Below, one piece after another: positions 43,607-51,388 of a DNA stretch of 64,000 bases (position 1 is its first letter; each line of letters starts with the position of its first letter). Made by a program: the position numbers and the translations under genes. A model generated the notes under the pieces. That model ran no database searches, was not told where the DNA came from, and worked only from the letters and a program-made list of their open reading frames with translations. Source of the stretch: Alkaliphilus peptidifermentans DSM 18978 (GTDB lineage Bacteria > Bacillota > Clostridia > Peptostreptococcales > Natronincolaceae); contig NZ_FMUS01000015.1 of assembly GCF_900101495.1 (NCBI RefSeq), positions 43,326-107,325 on the forward strand. Reading direction: 5' to 3'.

Positions 43607-44461
43607 TTAAATACTGACATTTCTCGAATGAATCCAACTATTCACCTCATCAGCTAATTGTTGAGCTCCCCAAGCAAAGACACAGTGGCTGTCATCAATC
43701 CAGTGAAGCCTCTTATTAGAGCCTAATTTTTCATAATACTTAATGACATATTCATAGGTGAAGTACCTGTCATGTTTAGCAGCCATAACTAATGTTGGAA
43801 TCTGTGGCACAGCTTTTATTGGGCTATCCTTTGATATTAAAAGCCATAATAAAGTATAAACAACATCAAGTGGTAGATCAAATATTCCTGGATGTTTTTT
43901 CATCATGTTTTGGTACCAAATGTTTTCTTTTTCAGCATTAAAACCGTTATACTTTGGAACTTTAAATTTTATCCTGCGTTTTGGAAAAAACGTTGCAGTC
44001 ATTTTTACTAATGGATATAGAAACTTTAATACTGCGCTATTTCCAATAACAGATAGGTCGTTATGGTTTGCTACCCCAAATTGACTGAAGGTTTTAAAAC
44101 AAGGGAAATCTTTATCTGATGCTATGGCCTGTGCTACTATTCCTCCTGTACCAGTACCACCATATAAATGTATAGAGTCAGAGAAGTTCTCTAGAATATA
44201 CTCAATAGTATCATTAATAGCCATTTTAATTTTATCATAAGAAAATTTATCATCTACACTGTTTCCTATACTAGGTAAATCTATAGCAAATACATTAAAA
44301 CCCTTATCAAATAATGGACGGTAATTCTTTACAGCTATTTCGTTTTCAATGGATCCTATTGGTGTCATTAAAAAAATAACATTTGGTGCATTTTTATCAT
44401 GGACCAAACATTTTAAATAAATGTTCTCCTTTTGCCCTACCCATTTTTCGAATATTTTCAT
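43607..44461 (-). CDS. Alpha/beta-hydrolase-fold protein with altered nucleophile elbow
   Basis: A 284-residue protein with the alpha/beta hydrolase layout: strand plus oxyanion region near residue 30, the elbow region I-H-L-Y-G-G-T-G-T-G-G near residue 97, an acid in A-A-K-H-D-R-Y-F near 232, and His in D-D-S-H-C-V-F near 258. The usual elbow is G-x-S-x-G; here no Ser or Cys occurs in it, only Thr, and one residue appears to be inserted. Catalysis is therefore doubtful or threonine-based. The gene starts 16 bases after a tetR gene on the same strand, the common layout of a substrate-induced hydrolase. Substrate unknown. Confidence 0.8.
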   Translation of the reverse strand: MKIFEKWVGQKENIYLKCLVHDKNAPNVIFLMTPIGSIENEIAVKNYRPLFDKGFNVFAIDLPSIGNSVDDKFSYDKIKMAINDTIEYILENFSDSIHLYGGTGTGGIVAQAIASDKDFPCFKTFSQFGVANHNDLSVIGNSAVLKFLYPLVKMTATFFPKRRIKFKVPKYNGFNAEKENIWYQNMMKKHPGIFDLPLDVVYTLLWLLISKDSPIKAVPQIPTLVMAAKHDRYFTYEYVIKYYEKLGSNKRLHWIDDSHCVFAWGAQQLADEVNSWIHSRNVSI

Positions 44462-44477
44462 AGTATCCTCCTTCTTT

Positions 44478-45056
44478 CTACTTTAATAATTTGAGGATTA
44501 AAATTTTCAACTCATCGCCAACTTCGTCTATAGAAAGTGGTAACTCATTCATGATCACACGATCAAATAATTCATGCATTGTTATAATAAGATAGTGGGC
44601 CATGAATTCTGAGTCATTGATTTTTAGAATACCTTCAAGACGTCCCTTCTCAAGCCAAAGTGAAAAAGGTTTAACCCATCTCTTCATGTATTTTTCCTCC
44701 ATACGCTTAATTCCTAAAAAGCTATGGAATCTCACATTGTGCATCATTTTTAGAACAGTTATATTCTTCTTTACAAAAGAGACAATGTACTTTACAATTT
44801 CACAAATATCTTCATCACTATAACCTTTTAGCAGTATTTCTTTCATCCATTTATCTGCATGCCCAAATTTATGATCCATAAAGTTCCATACCAATTCATC
44901 TTTAGACTCAAAGTATAGATAGAAGGTGCCTTTAGCTACACCAGCACGCTGTACAATCTCACTTATCGTCACTTTGCTAACGCTTTTTTCCATAAAAAGC
45001 TGTTCAGCTGCTTGGATAATATGATTACGTGTTACCTCGCCTTTTTTAGTTTTCAT
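44478..45056 (-). CDS. TetR/AcrR family transcriptional regulator
   Basis: A 192-residue regulator with the TetR HTH (V-S-K-V-T-I-S-E-I-V-Q-R-A-G-V-A-K-G-T-F-Y-L-Y-F, residues about 25-48, then E-S-K-D-E-L). The C-terminal helices include a V-R-F-H-S-F-L-G-I-K-R segment. The start is the ATG at 45056, five bases after AGGAGG. It is the first gene of a two-gene operon with the alpha/beta hydrolase, which it probably represses together with itself. Upstream (45100-45180) a TTGATATGATCAA near-palindrome is a possible operator. Confidence 0.9.
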   Translation of the reverse strand: MKTKKGEVTRNHIIQAAEQLFMEKSVSKVTISEIVQRAGVAKGTFYLYFESKDELVWNFMDHKFGHADKWMKEILLKGYSDEDICEIVKYIVSFVKKNITVLKMMHNVRFHSFLGIKRMEEKYMKRWVKPFSLWLEKGRLEGILKINDSEFMAHYLIITMHELFDRVIMNELPLSIDEVGDELKILILKLLK

Positions 45057-45183
45057 AAAGCCTCCTATTATGCGCATAATAGTTTTTTAAAAACCCTCAG
45101 TCAAATATGACCGATGTTCATAAATTAAGTATAACAACAACTTTTACAGATTGATATGATCAATTTTATAATTTTGGTCAGTT

Positions 45184-45528
45184 TTATAGCAATCGAGAGT
45201 CAAATCGATTAGCTTTGGTATCGTTATTTATATATTTTGTAGAAAGATGGCCTGTTCTACCACTTTTCATATTATGATACTGTGCATAACCTACAGTTAG
45301 TCTTTTAACTATATCTCCTATTTTATCAGTTTCGGTTTTTAGTAACATATGTACATGATTTGTCGTTAATAAATATTCATATTCTTTAGATTCTGCCTTT
45401 TCCTTTGATTTCTAATACTCAGGAAATTTTTCGTGATTGTAGTCTTTCAAGAGAATATTTCTTTCGTCTTTTCCTCTAAGCATTATATTACAATAAAACA
45501 TCCCCTTGGCTTTTCGAGTGTGCCACTG
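45184..45528 (-). pseudogene. REP-associated tyrosine transposase (RAYT / Y1_Tnp) remnant
   Basis: One reading frame carries the hallmarks of a RAYT protein: the N-terminal R-K-A-K-G-M-F-Y-C-N-I-M-L-R-G-K-D, the HUH motif T-N-H-V-H-M-L-L-K, and V-G-Y-A-Q-Y-H-N-M-K-S-G-R-T-G-H-L with the expected Tyr region. A TAG interrupts it at about 45414, the stretch between the N-terminus and the HUH motif is far shorter than normal, and the C-terminal third is lost. RAYTs mobilise palindromic REP sequences. REP-like copies sit at 4983, 50257, 53641, 63340 and 63593, and the N-terminal codons here (45493-45510) match the same core. It lies in the gap between the tetR gene and the 938-aa surface protein. 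Confidence 0.8.
45493..45510 (-). repeat. REP-like core within the RAYT remnant, copy b
   Basis: On the minus strand GCCAAGGGGATGTTTTATT matches the REP-like core with two changes. Here it is also the N-terminal codons of the RAYT frame. Confidence 0.55.
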
Positions 45529-45544
45529 TATGTCACTCAATAAA

Positions 45545-45568
45545 GACCTCAGAAATAATTCTGAGGTC
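45545..45568 (-). terminator. Conserved hairpin terminator downstream of CAO copy 2
   Basis: GACCTCAG...CTGAGGTC followed on the minus strand by TTTATTG. Same hairpin as at 4577 and 50331. Confidence 0.75.
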
Positions 45569-45608
45569 TGAGGTTGTTTAAAAGTCAACAATATCTAACC
45601 TAAATGTC

Positions 45609-46626
45609 TTATTTAATTATACTAATCTCTCTAATCTCTGGATCATACTCCACTGTAGCTCCCAAGGTTTCACAAATAAACCGTAGGGGTGCATAGGTGC
45701 GTCCTGGAGGCAAGATAGCTGCTTCGCAATCAATCATGATGGCTTCTCCATTTACCAGTACTTCCTTTGAGTCTATAGTCAGAAGGATTTCTTTCTCTCC
45801 ATCCTTTATTAAGACTTGCCTTGTTTCTGGTAGCCAGATTACATCTGCTCCTAAGGCTTCGCTGATGAATCTGATGGGTACCAATGTCCTGTTGGAGGCT
45901 CCATCAATAAAGGGTATTGCATCCAGCCAATAGGTTTCATTATCTATTTGTATTTCACTTTCTCCTATGGTTAGTAGAATGTGTATTTTAGGTGTAATTG
46001 TTTCTTGATCTTTTATTGGTTCTTCTGTTGTTTCTTCCTGTTGTACTGTTTCTATATTCTCTTCAATTATTTGTCTGAAGCTTTGCTTTGAAACTCTACC
46101 ATTTTTATCTGTTACTGTAATGGTGTATTGGTATGTTCCTGCTTTTGTTGGTATTCCGCTAATTACTCCATCCTTTGAAAGGGTTAATCCTTCTGGTAGT
46201 GTACCACTGGTGACTTCAAAGCTATAACCTCCACTTCCTCCTGTGACGGTTATCCTAAAGGAGTATGCTTCACCTACATATGATTTTTCAGGCGTTTTAT
46301 CTGTAATCTTTAAATTTGGAATACTACTTCCTCCTGAAGCACCTCCACCTGAGCTGCCTCCTCCTGAGTCTCCATCACTGGAACCACCTGAACTTGTTAT
46401 GGTTACGGTACTTACTTCTGATATATTGCCTGGGTCTATGCTGTCTCTTGCTTTTACTCTATATGTTCCTGCAGTTAAACCCCTAAATATATTTGAATCT
46501 TGCCATGTTGATCCATTATCGTTGCTATACTCATATGTGCCACTTCCACCATATGCTGTTATGGTTATGCTTCCGTTATTTCCTCCGGTGGTTACATCTG
46601 TTTTTGCTATGGTAATGGTTACTTTT
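45609..46626 (-). repeat. ~1-kb direct repeat, copy 2 (C-terminal module of surface gene)
   Basis: Collinear with 50370-51388 at a constant offset of about 4761 bases and only scattered substitutions. Covers the Ig module, Gly/Ser linker, He_PIG-like and CAO domains. Its last ~350 bases match 4617-4979 too. Confidence 0.85.
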
Positions 46627-48425
46627 GTAATAGGTACATCCTCTATATATTGTGCTGTTACAATTAAGTTAGCGGTTACGTTATCAAAGGTTTTATCCCA
46701 CCCTTTAAAAATATAGCCGGGCCTTGATGGATTGTCAGGTGGTGTAGCTGAACTTCCTTCAGTTACTATTTCAGTTTTTAGAATTTTTCCATTCCAATCT
46801 ACGAAGGTTACTGTATATGGAGCGATAACATCTATTGTGAAGGTGGCAAGATTGCCTTCATAAGTGATTGTAATAACCTGTTTATTCTCCACCCCACTGC
46901 TGTCAAAACCACTGATATGAGTTTCATTTATATCTAGGATTATAGTAGTATTATCGCTGTAATTTCCTACTACTACCAGGCCTTCTAAATTCAATGTTTG
47001 GTTTAAGTAATAGGTGTACTTTGTTGGTGGTACCTTTACTTCTATGCTTTCTAAGACTACTAATTCTGTTACTGTAATATTATCGATAATGGCAGAAGCC
47101 TGGCTAAAATATTTATCACCCTCTTTAATTACTGTAATGGTCGCTGTTCCTGCCTGTTCAGCAGTAACAATTCCCTCCTTAGTAACTGTTACTCCATTAC
47201 CACTGGCACTATAGGTGATAACCCCTAAACTACTTCCACCACTGACCAGGTTACTAAGGTCAAAGGTTTCACCCACCTTCATACTGGAAGGCACATTGGT
47301 AGTAATAAGGGGTACCTGCTCTTTTCCCTCGTGTCCGTATACACCAGCAATATTTACATTATTATTATCTTTTGCTCCTGCACCCTGAATAGTACAGTCG
47401 GTATAGGGTTTTTCAACCCCTGCGGGTACAAGTGTGTCTGTGCCGTATTTATTGAAAATTACAGTGGGATTTTCACTACCGTCTCCTTGAATTCTAAGGC
47501 TTCCGTTACTGGAATTGTCGCTTCCAGAACCAATATCCCATCCATATTGACGATGCTGTATTGGGTCACCTCCAGTTGCTGAAACCTGAGCATTGCCTGA
47601 GATGTTAATGGTACCACTTGCCCCATTCAGTCCACCACCAATGCCTGCTCCAGCACTTCCACCTGTTGCTGTAATATTCCCTCCTGTGATATTGATTGTG
47701 CCACCGCTGCTGCCGCCAGCGCCGCCACCGATACCAGCTCCATAATCACCACCAGCTGCAATGATTATTCCTCCAGAAATATTGATTGTACCTCCATATC
47801 CACCGCTATTGACTCCACGACCACCACCACCAATACCTGCTCCACTGTTGGCTCCACGAGCAGTTACTTCACCGCCTACAATATTGATAATACCGCCGTC
47901 CTGACCCCAGCTTCCTCCGATACCTGCAGCAGAAATACCCCCATTTGAAGTCAACTGGCCAGGCCCATCGATGGTCAAGACTGCTCCTGCTGGCACCTTC
48001 AAACCTGCCTGCATTAATCCGCTTTTTAAAGAATTGGTTCCAGTTAGGGTTAGATTGACAGTAGCACCAGTCATATCAAAAGCACAACCGCTACCTACAG
48101 TAATATTTGCATTAGACAATTCCATATTAGCCGTTACACCACTTTTAGCCACAAGTCTATTGGATGTGGTTGTACCGTTGATGGTAATTGTATCCTTTGC
48201 ATAAACATGCTGTGTCACACTCGGTGTTCCATAAGTTACTGCAATCATACCAGCAAAATCTCCTGTACCTGAAGTTAGGGTTATATTTCCCTCATTTATG
48301 GAAAAGGTATGCTTGCTAGAAGTAACTCCTTCAGTATCTCCATACACTGGCAGTCCTGCTGGTGCTATCACTGATAGAACCAGTGTCAATATCATAACCA
48401 ATCCCAGTCTCTTCTTCTTTTTCAT
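45609..48425 (-). CDS. Secreted modular surface protein with beta-helix, Ig-like and CAO domains (938 aa)
   Basis: Signal peptide (residues 1-30, ending near V-Y-G-D), a glycine-rich beta-helix-like region (~100-330; repeats of G-T-I-N-I-S-G-G, G-A-G-I-G-G-G), an Ig-like/Big domain (~375-450), a further Ig-like module (~455-600; E-T-H-I-S-G-F), an Ig-type region with C-terminal K-V-T-I-T-I (~600-680), a Gly/Ser linker, a putative Ig (He_PIG) domain (G-L-T-L-S-K-D-G-V-I-S-G-I-P-T-K-A-G-T) and two CAO motifs (L-V-P-I-R-F-I-S-E-A-L-G-A; Y-A-P-L-R-F-I-C-E). It should be exported and attached to or released from the wall. Its last ~1 kb is nearly identical to that of 50370-53471. An activator box precedes it at 48503; a terminator follows at 45545. 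Confidence 0.9.
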   Translation of the reverse strand: MKKKKRLGLVMILTLVLSVIAPAGLPVYGDTEGVTSSKHTFSINEGNITLTSGTGDFAGMIAVTYGTPSVTQHVYAKDTITINGTTTSNRLVAKSGVTANMELSNANITVGSGCAFDMTGATVNLTLTGTNSLKSGLMQAGLKVPAGAVLTIDGPGQLTSNGGISAAGIGGSWGQDGGIINIVGGEVTARGANSGAGIGGGGRGVNSGGYGGTINISGGIIIAAGGDYGAGIGGGAGGSSGGTINITGGNITATGGSAGAGIGGGLNGASGTINISGNAQVSATGGDPIQHRQYGWDIGSGSDNSSNGSLRIQGDGSENPTVIFNKYGTDTLVPAGVEKPYTDCTIQGAGAKDNNNVNIAGVYGHEGKEQVPLITTNVPSSMKVGETFDLSNLVSGGSSLGVITYSASGNGVTVTKEGIVTAEQAGTATITVIKEGDKYFSQASAIIDNITVTELVVLESIEVKVPPTKYTYYLNQTLNLEGLVVVGNYSDNTTIILDINETHISGFDSSGVENKQVITITYEGNLATFTIDVIAPYTVTFVDWNGKILKTEIVTEGSSATPPDNPSRPGYIFKGWDKTFDNVTANLIVTAQYIEDVPITKVTITIAKTDVTTGGNNGSITITAYGGSGTYEYSNDNGSTWQDSNIFRGLTAGTYRVKARDSIDPGNISEVSTVTITSSGGSSDGDSGGGSSGGGASGGSSIPNLKITDKTPEKSYVGEAYSFRITVTGGSGGYSFEVTSGTLPEGLTLSKDGVISGIPTKAGTYQYTITVTDKNGRVSKQSFRQIIEENIETVQQEETTEEPIKDQETITPKIHILLTIGESEIQIDNETYWLDAIPFIDGASNRTLVPIRFISEALGADVIWLPETRQVLIKDGEKEILLTIDSKEVLVNGEAIMIDCEAAILPPGRTYAPLRFICETLGATVEYDPEIREISIIK

Positions 48426-48489
48426 GTTTCATCTCCTCCCTTGAAATCTTTAAACCCTTCTTTGGTGCTATATGTTAGGTACTTTTTAT

Positions 48490-48524
48490 AGTTTATCAAA
48501 GTCCTCTAACAGGATTCTTACAAA
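48490..48524 (-). promoter_or_regulatory. Direct-repeat activator box and -10 upstream of the 938-aa gene
   Basis: Minus strand TGTAAGAATCCTGTTAGAG holds two ~TGTTAGA half sites with an 11-base period, followed eight bases later by TAAACT as a weak -10. The same box and spacing recur before the LRR gene at 53591-53626. Confidence 0.65.
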
Positions 48525-48763
48525 TTACGCAATCAATGTCGATGATTTAAAGGGAGTATATAATGCAGCATAAAGATATAATCTTAGTCTTTCCTTGCTT
48601 GTAATGTTTCTCCCATACTGTATCTAATTTGTTATCGGAATATTGTCAAAGTTGTTCCGATAATGATATAACGAAAAATTTATCATCTCTATAATATCTT
48701 CTGTGCATTATATAAATAATGTGATTCAGTACTATTTGTCGTCAATCTAACAGTACTCTTTCT
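48525..48763. other. Intergenic region upstream of the box
   Basis: AT-rich spacer between the anti-sigma gene and the surface protein gene. No gene seen. Contains an inverted pair around 48635-48662 (TTATCGGAA / TTCCGATAA). Confidence 0.45.
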
Positions 48764-49648
48764 CTACTTATTTTCTTTAATTATTCTAACAGCGGTTATA
48801 GAAGCAATATACAAGGGAACCATAACTAACAATATTGCATAAAAATCCCGTGTCGCAGTATATGATGAAGTTGAAAATCCTTTAATCATCAAGAGTCCTA
48901 AAAGGTATGATACTGGCAGTAACAATATTTTCATTGTCAAATTAACCGCTTTTTTATGACGACGGAACAAAGCCATAAAAAATCCACATATTGCAACCAA
49001 AATCAAAGCAATAAGTGCATAATATGTTAAAAATAATCTTGGTAATGTAACTATTCCTCCATTTGGATTAATATCTTTACCATAAATCAAAATATCTTCG
49101 CTTCCATCTGTTTGATAATAATACACAGCGGCAACATTTTCATCATTTAGATTTAAGATAGTATTATTAGCACGAGATTTATTAATATATCTATTCCATA
49201 TGCTATCCCATGTTGTTATGTGATAGACATAACCGGTGTTGTCATCTTCATTATAACTACTGATATCATATCCAGATACTGTATCCTCAAATATAGCGAT
49301 TACAGACCCGTTACCGATTTCGTTTATTGTCACACTGTCTTCACTATATGGAATATAGTCAGGAGCAGTCAAAAAAGCAATTGTTATAACAAGGATCATA
49401 ACCGAAAGCATCATTGAGAATATTACTGTCTGAATTTTTTTCTTGTGTAATTTTGATTTTATCTTTAGTAAAGGCGAAGTATTAGTATCTACTGGGATTT
49501 TATTAAAAGTCTTCATTTCATCAAGATAGATCTTGCATTCCTGACACTGTTCAGTATGTTCTTCAATCATAGCACAAGAGTCATCACTGATCATATTTTC
49601 TAAATATAAAGGTAAAATATCTCTTATAACATTACATTTAACTTTCAT
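48764..49648 (-). CDS. Membrane anti-sigma factor (zf-HC2 type)
   Basis: A 294-residue protein. The N-terminal cytoplasmic part holds the zinc-binding anti-sigma motif H-T-E-Q-C-Q-E-C (H-x3-C-x2-C) near residue 31. A first membrane helix is at about 78-95 (M-M-L-S-V-M-I-L-V-I-T-I-A-F), an extracytoplasmic domain (about 96-200) follows, and three further helices end the protein. It should hold the neighbouring ECF sigma factor inactive until an outside signal. Its ATG overlaps the sigma factor stop by one base (TAATG), so the pair is translated together. Confidence 0.88.
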   Translation of the reverse strand: MKVKCNVIRDILPLYLENMISDDSCAMIEEHTEQCQECKIYLDEMKTFNKIPVDTNTSPLLKIKSKLHKKKIQTVIFSMMLSVMILVITIAFLTAPDYIPYSEDSVTINEIGNGSVIAIFEDTVSGYDISSYNEDDNTGYVYHITTWDSIWNRYINKSRANNTILNLNDENVAAVYYYQTDGSEDILIYGKDINPNGGIVTLPRLFLTYYALIALILVAICGFFMALFRRHKKAVNLTMKILLLPVSYLLGLLMIKGFSTSSYTATRDFYAILLVMVPLYIASITAVRIIKENK

Positions 49649-50130
49649 TAATTATCCCTCATTTCTTCTCTGATCTTACTTTTTGCTCGGTGAAAAGTGA
49701 CACAAGCCCAGTTATCTGTTTTTCCAAACAAATTGCCGATTTGTTTAAAACTTAGTTCTCCAAAAACGCGCAGAGTAAAAACTTCCTTGTATGTTTCAGA
49801 TAAATTGTGGATTACTTCATGAATTTTAATTGATTCTTCATATGAATACACTAATTTCTCTACATCAATATCATCTTTTGATTCAGGTACTGAGTCTAAA
49901 CCTACCAAATCCTTATTTTTTCTAACATATGAATAATATGTGTTTTTTGCTATTTGAAATATCCACACCTTGATATCACAGTTTCCTTTAAAGCTATCGA
50001 TGGATTTTATTGCCTTCAAAAACGTTTCAGATGTTAAATCCTCAGCTATATGTTTGTCTTTAGATAGACTATACAAAAATAAGTAAACATCCTTAAAATA
50101 ACTATTATAAATCTCCTCGAGCTCTGCCAC
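49648..50130 (-). CDS. ECF-type RNA polymerase sigma factor
   Basis: A 160-residue extracytoplasmic-function sigma-70. Region 2 (F-K-D-V-Y-L-F-L-Y-S-L-S-K-D-K-H-I-A-E-D-L-T-S-E-T-F-L-K, residues about 12-42) and region 4 (T-Y-K-E-V-F-T-L-R-V-F-G-E-L-S-F-K-Q-I-G, near 112-135) are clear. The start is GTG at 50130, seven bases after GGAGGT. Coupled to its anti-sigma gene and set between two surface protein genes. The surface genes do not show an evident common ECF promoter but share another box, so the regulon is open. Confidence 0.9.
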   Translation of the reverse strand: MAELEEIYNSYFKDVYLFLYSLSKDKHIAEDLTSETFLKAIKSIDSFKGNCDIKVWIFQIAKNTYYSYVRKNKDLVGLDSVPESKDDIDVEKLVYSYEESIKIHEVIHNLSETYKEVFTLRVFGELSFKQIGNLFGKTDNWACVTFHRAKSKIREEMRDN

Positions 50131-50256
50131 TTTTTCACCTCCTATCTATAAGACGCACGGGACTTGATAATCTTACAATAAATTTTTAAAAAATCTCAAA
50201 GCTTAATAAAACCTTGAGATATTTAATATCTACCATTTTTTTATTATGCCACAGGT

Positions 50257-50282
50257 GGTGGCAAACAAAACGTCCCCTTGGC
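50257..50282 (-). repeat. REP-like sequence, copy c
   Basis: GCCAAGGGGACGTTTTGTTTGCCACC on the minus strand (the core; 20-base limit: GGGGACGTTTTGTTTGCCAC). It lies between the LRR gene's terminator and the sigma factor gene and is preceded by a CCACAGG/GGTGG-type small palindrome. Confidence 0.7.
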
Positions 50283-50330
50283 TTCTTGGCTTCCTTAAGA
50301 GTGTGTCCATGCTGGGCACACCACAATAAA

Positions 50331-50354
50331 TACCTCAGAAGTAATTCTGAGGTA
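50331..50354 (-). terminator. Conserved hairpin terminator downstream of CAO copy 3
   Basis: TACCTCAG...CTGAGGTA followed by TTTATTG on the minus strand. A compensated base pair differs from copies 1 and 2, which supports selection on the stem. Confidence 0.75.
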
Positions 50355-50369
50355 TTATAGATTGAATGT

Positions 50370-51388
50370 TTATTTAATTATACTAATCTCTCTAGTCTCT
50401 GGATCATACTCCACCGTAGCTCCTAAGGCTTCACAAATAAACCGTAGGGGTGCATAGGTGCGTCCTGGAGGCAAGATAGCTGCTTCGCAATCAATTATGA
50501 TGGCTTCTCCATTTACCAGTACTTCCTTTGAGCCAATAGTCAGAAGGATTTCTTTTTCTCCATCCTTGATTAAAACCTGCCTTGTTTCTGGTAGCCAGAT
50601 TACCTCTGCTCCTAAGGCTTCGCTGATGAATCTGATGGGTACCAGTGTCCTGTTGGAGGCTCCATCAATAAAAGGTATTGCATCCAGCAAATAGGCTTCA
50701 TCATCTATTTTTATTTGGCTTTCTCCTATTGTTAGGAGAATGTGCACTTTAGGTGTAATTGTTTCTTGTTCTTTTTTTGGTTCTTCTGTTGGTTCTGCCT
50801 GTTGTATAGCTTCTGTCTTCTCTTCAATTATTTGTGTGAAGCTTTCCTTTGAAACTCTACCATTTTTATCTGTTACTGTAATGGTGTATTGGTATGTTCC
50901 TGCTTTTGTTGGTATTCCGCTAATTACTCCATCCTTTGAAAGGGTTAATCCTTCTGGTAGTGTACCACTGGTGACTTCAAAGCTATAACCTCCACTTCCT
51001 CCTGTGACGGTTATCCTAAAGGAATATGATTCACCTATATTAGATTTTTCAGGTGTTTTATCTGTAATCTTTAAATTTGGAATACTACTTCCTCCTGAAG
51101 CACCTCCCCCTGAGCTGCCTCCTCCTGAGTCTCCATCACTGGAACCACCTGAACTTGTTATGGTTACGGTACTTACTTCTGATATATTGCCTGGGTCTAT
51201 GCTGTCTCTTGCTTTTACTCTATATGTTCCTGCAGTTAAACCCCTAAATATATTTGAATCTTGCCATGTTGATCCATTATCATTACTATACTCATATGTG
51301 CCGCTTCCACCATATGCAGTTATGGTTATGCTTCCGTTATTTCCTCCGGTGGTTACATCTGTTTTTGTTATACTTATGGTTACTTTTT
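50370..51388 (-). repeat. ~1-kb direct repeat, copy 3
   Basis: Second complete copy of the C-terminal module; see 45609-46626. Differences are mostly single bases spread along the length. Confidence 0.85.
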
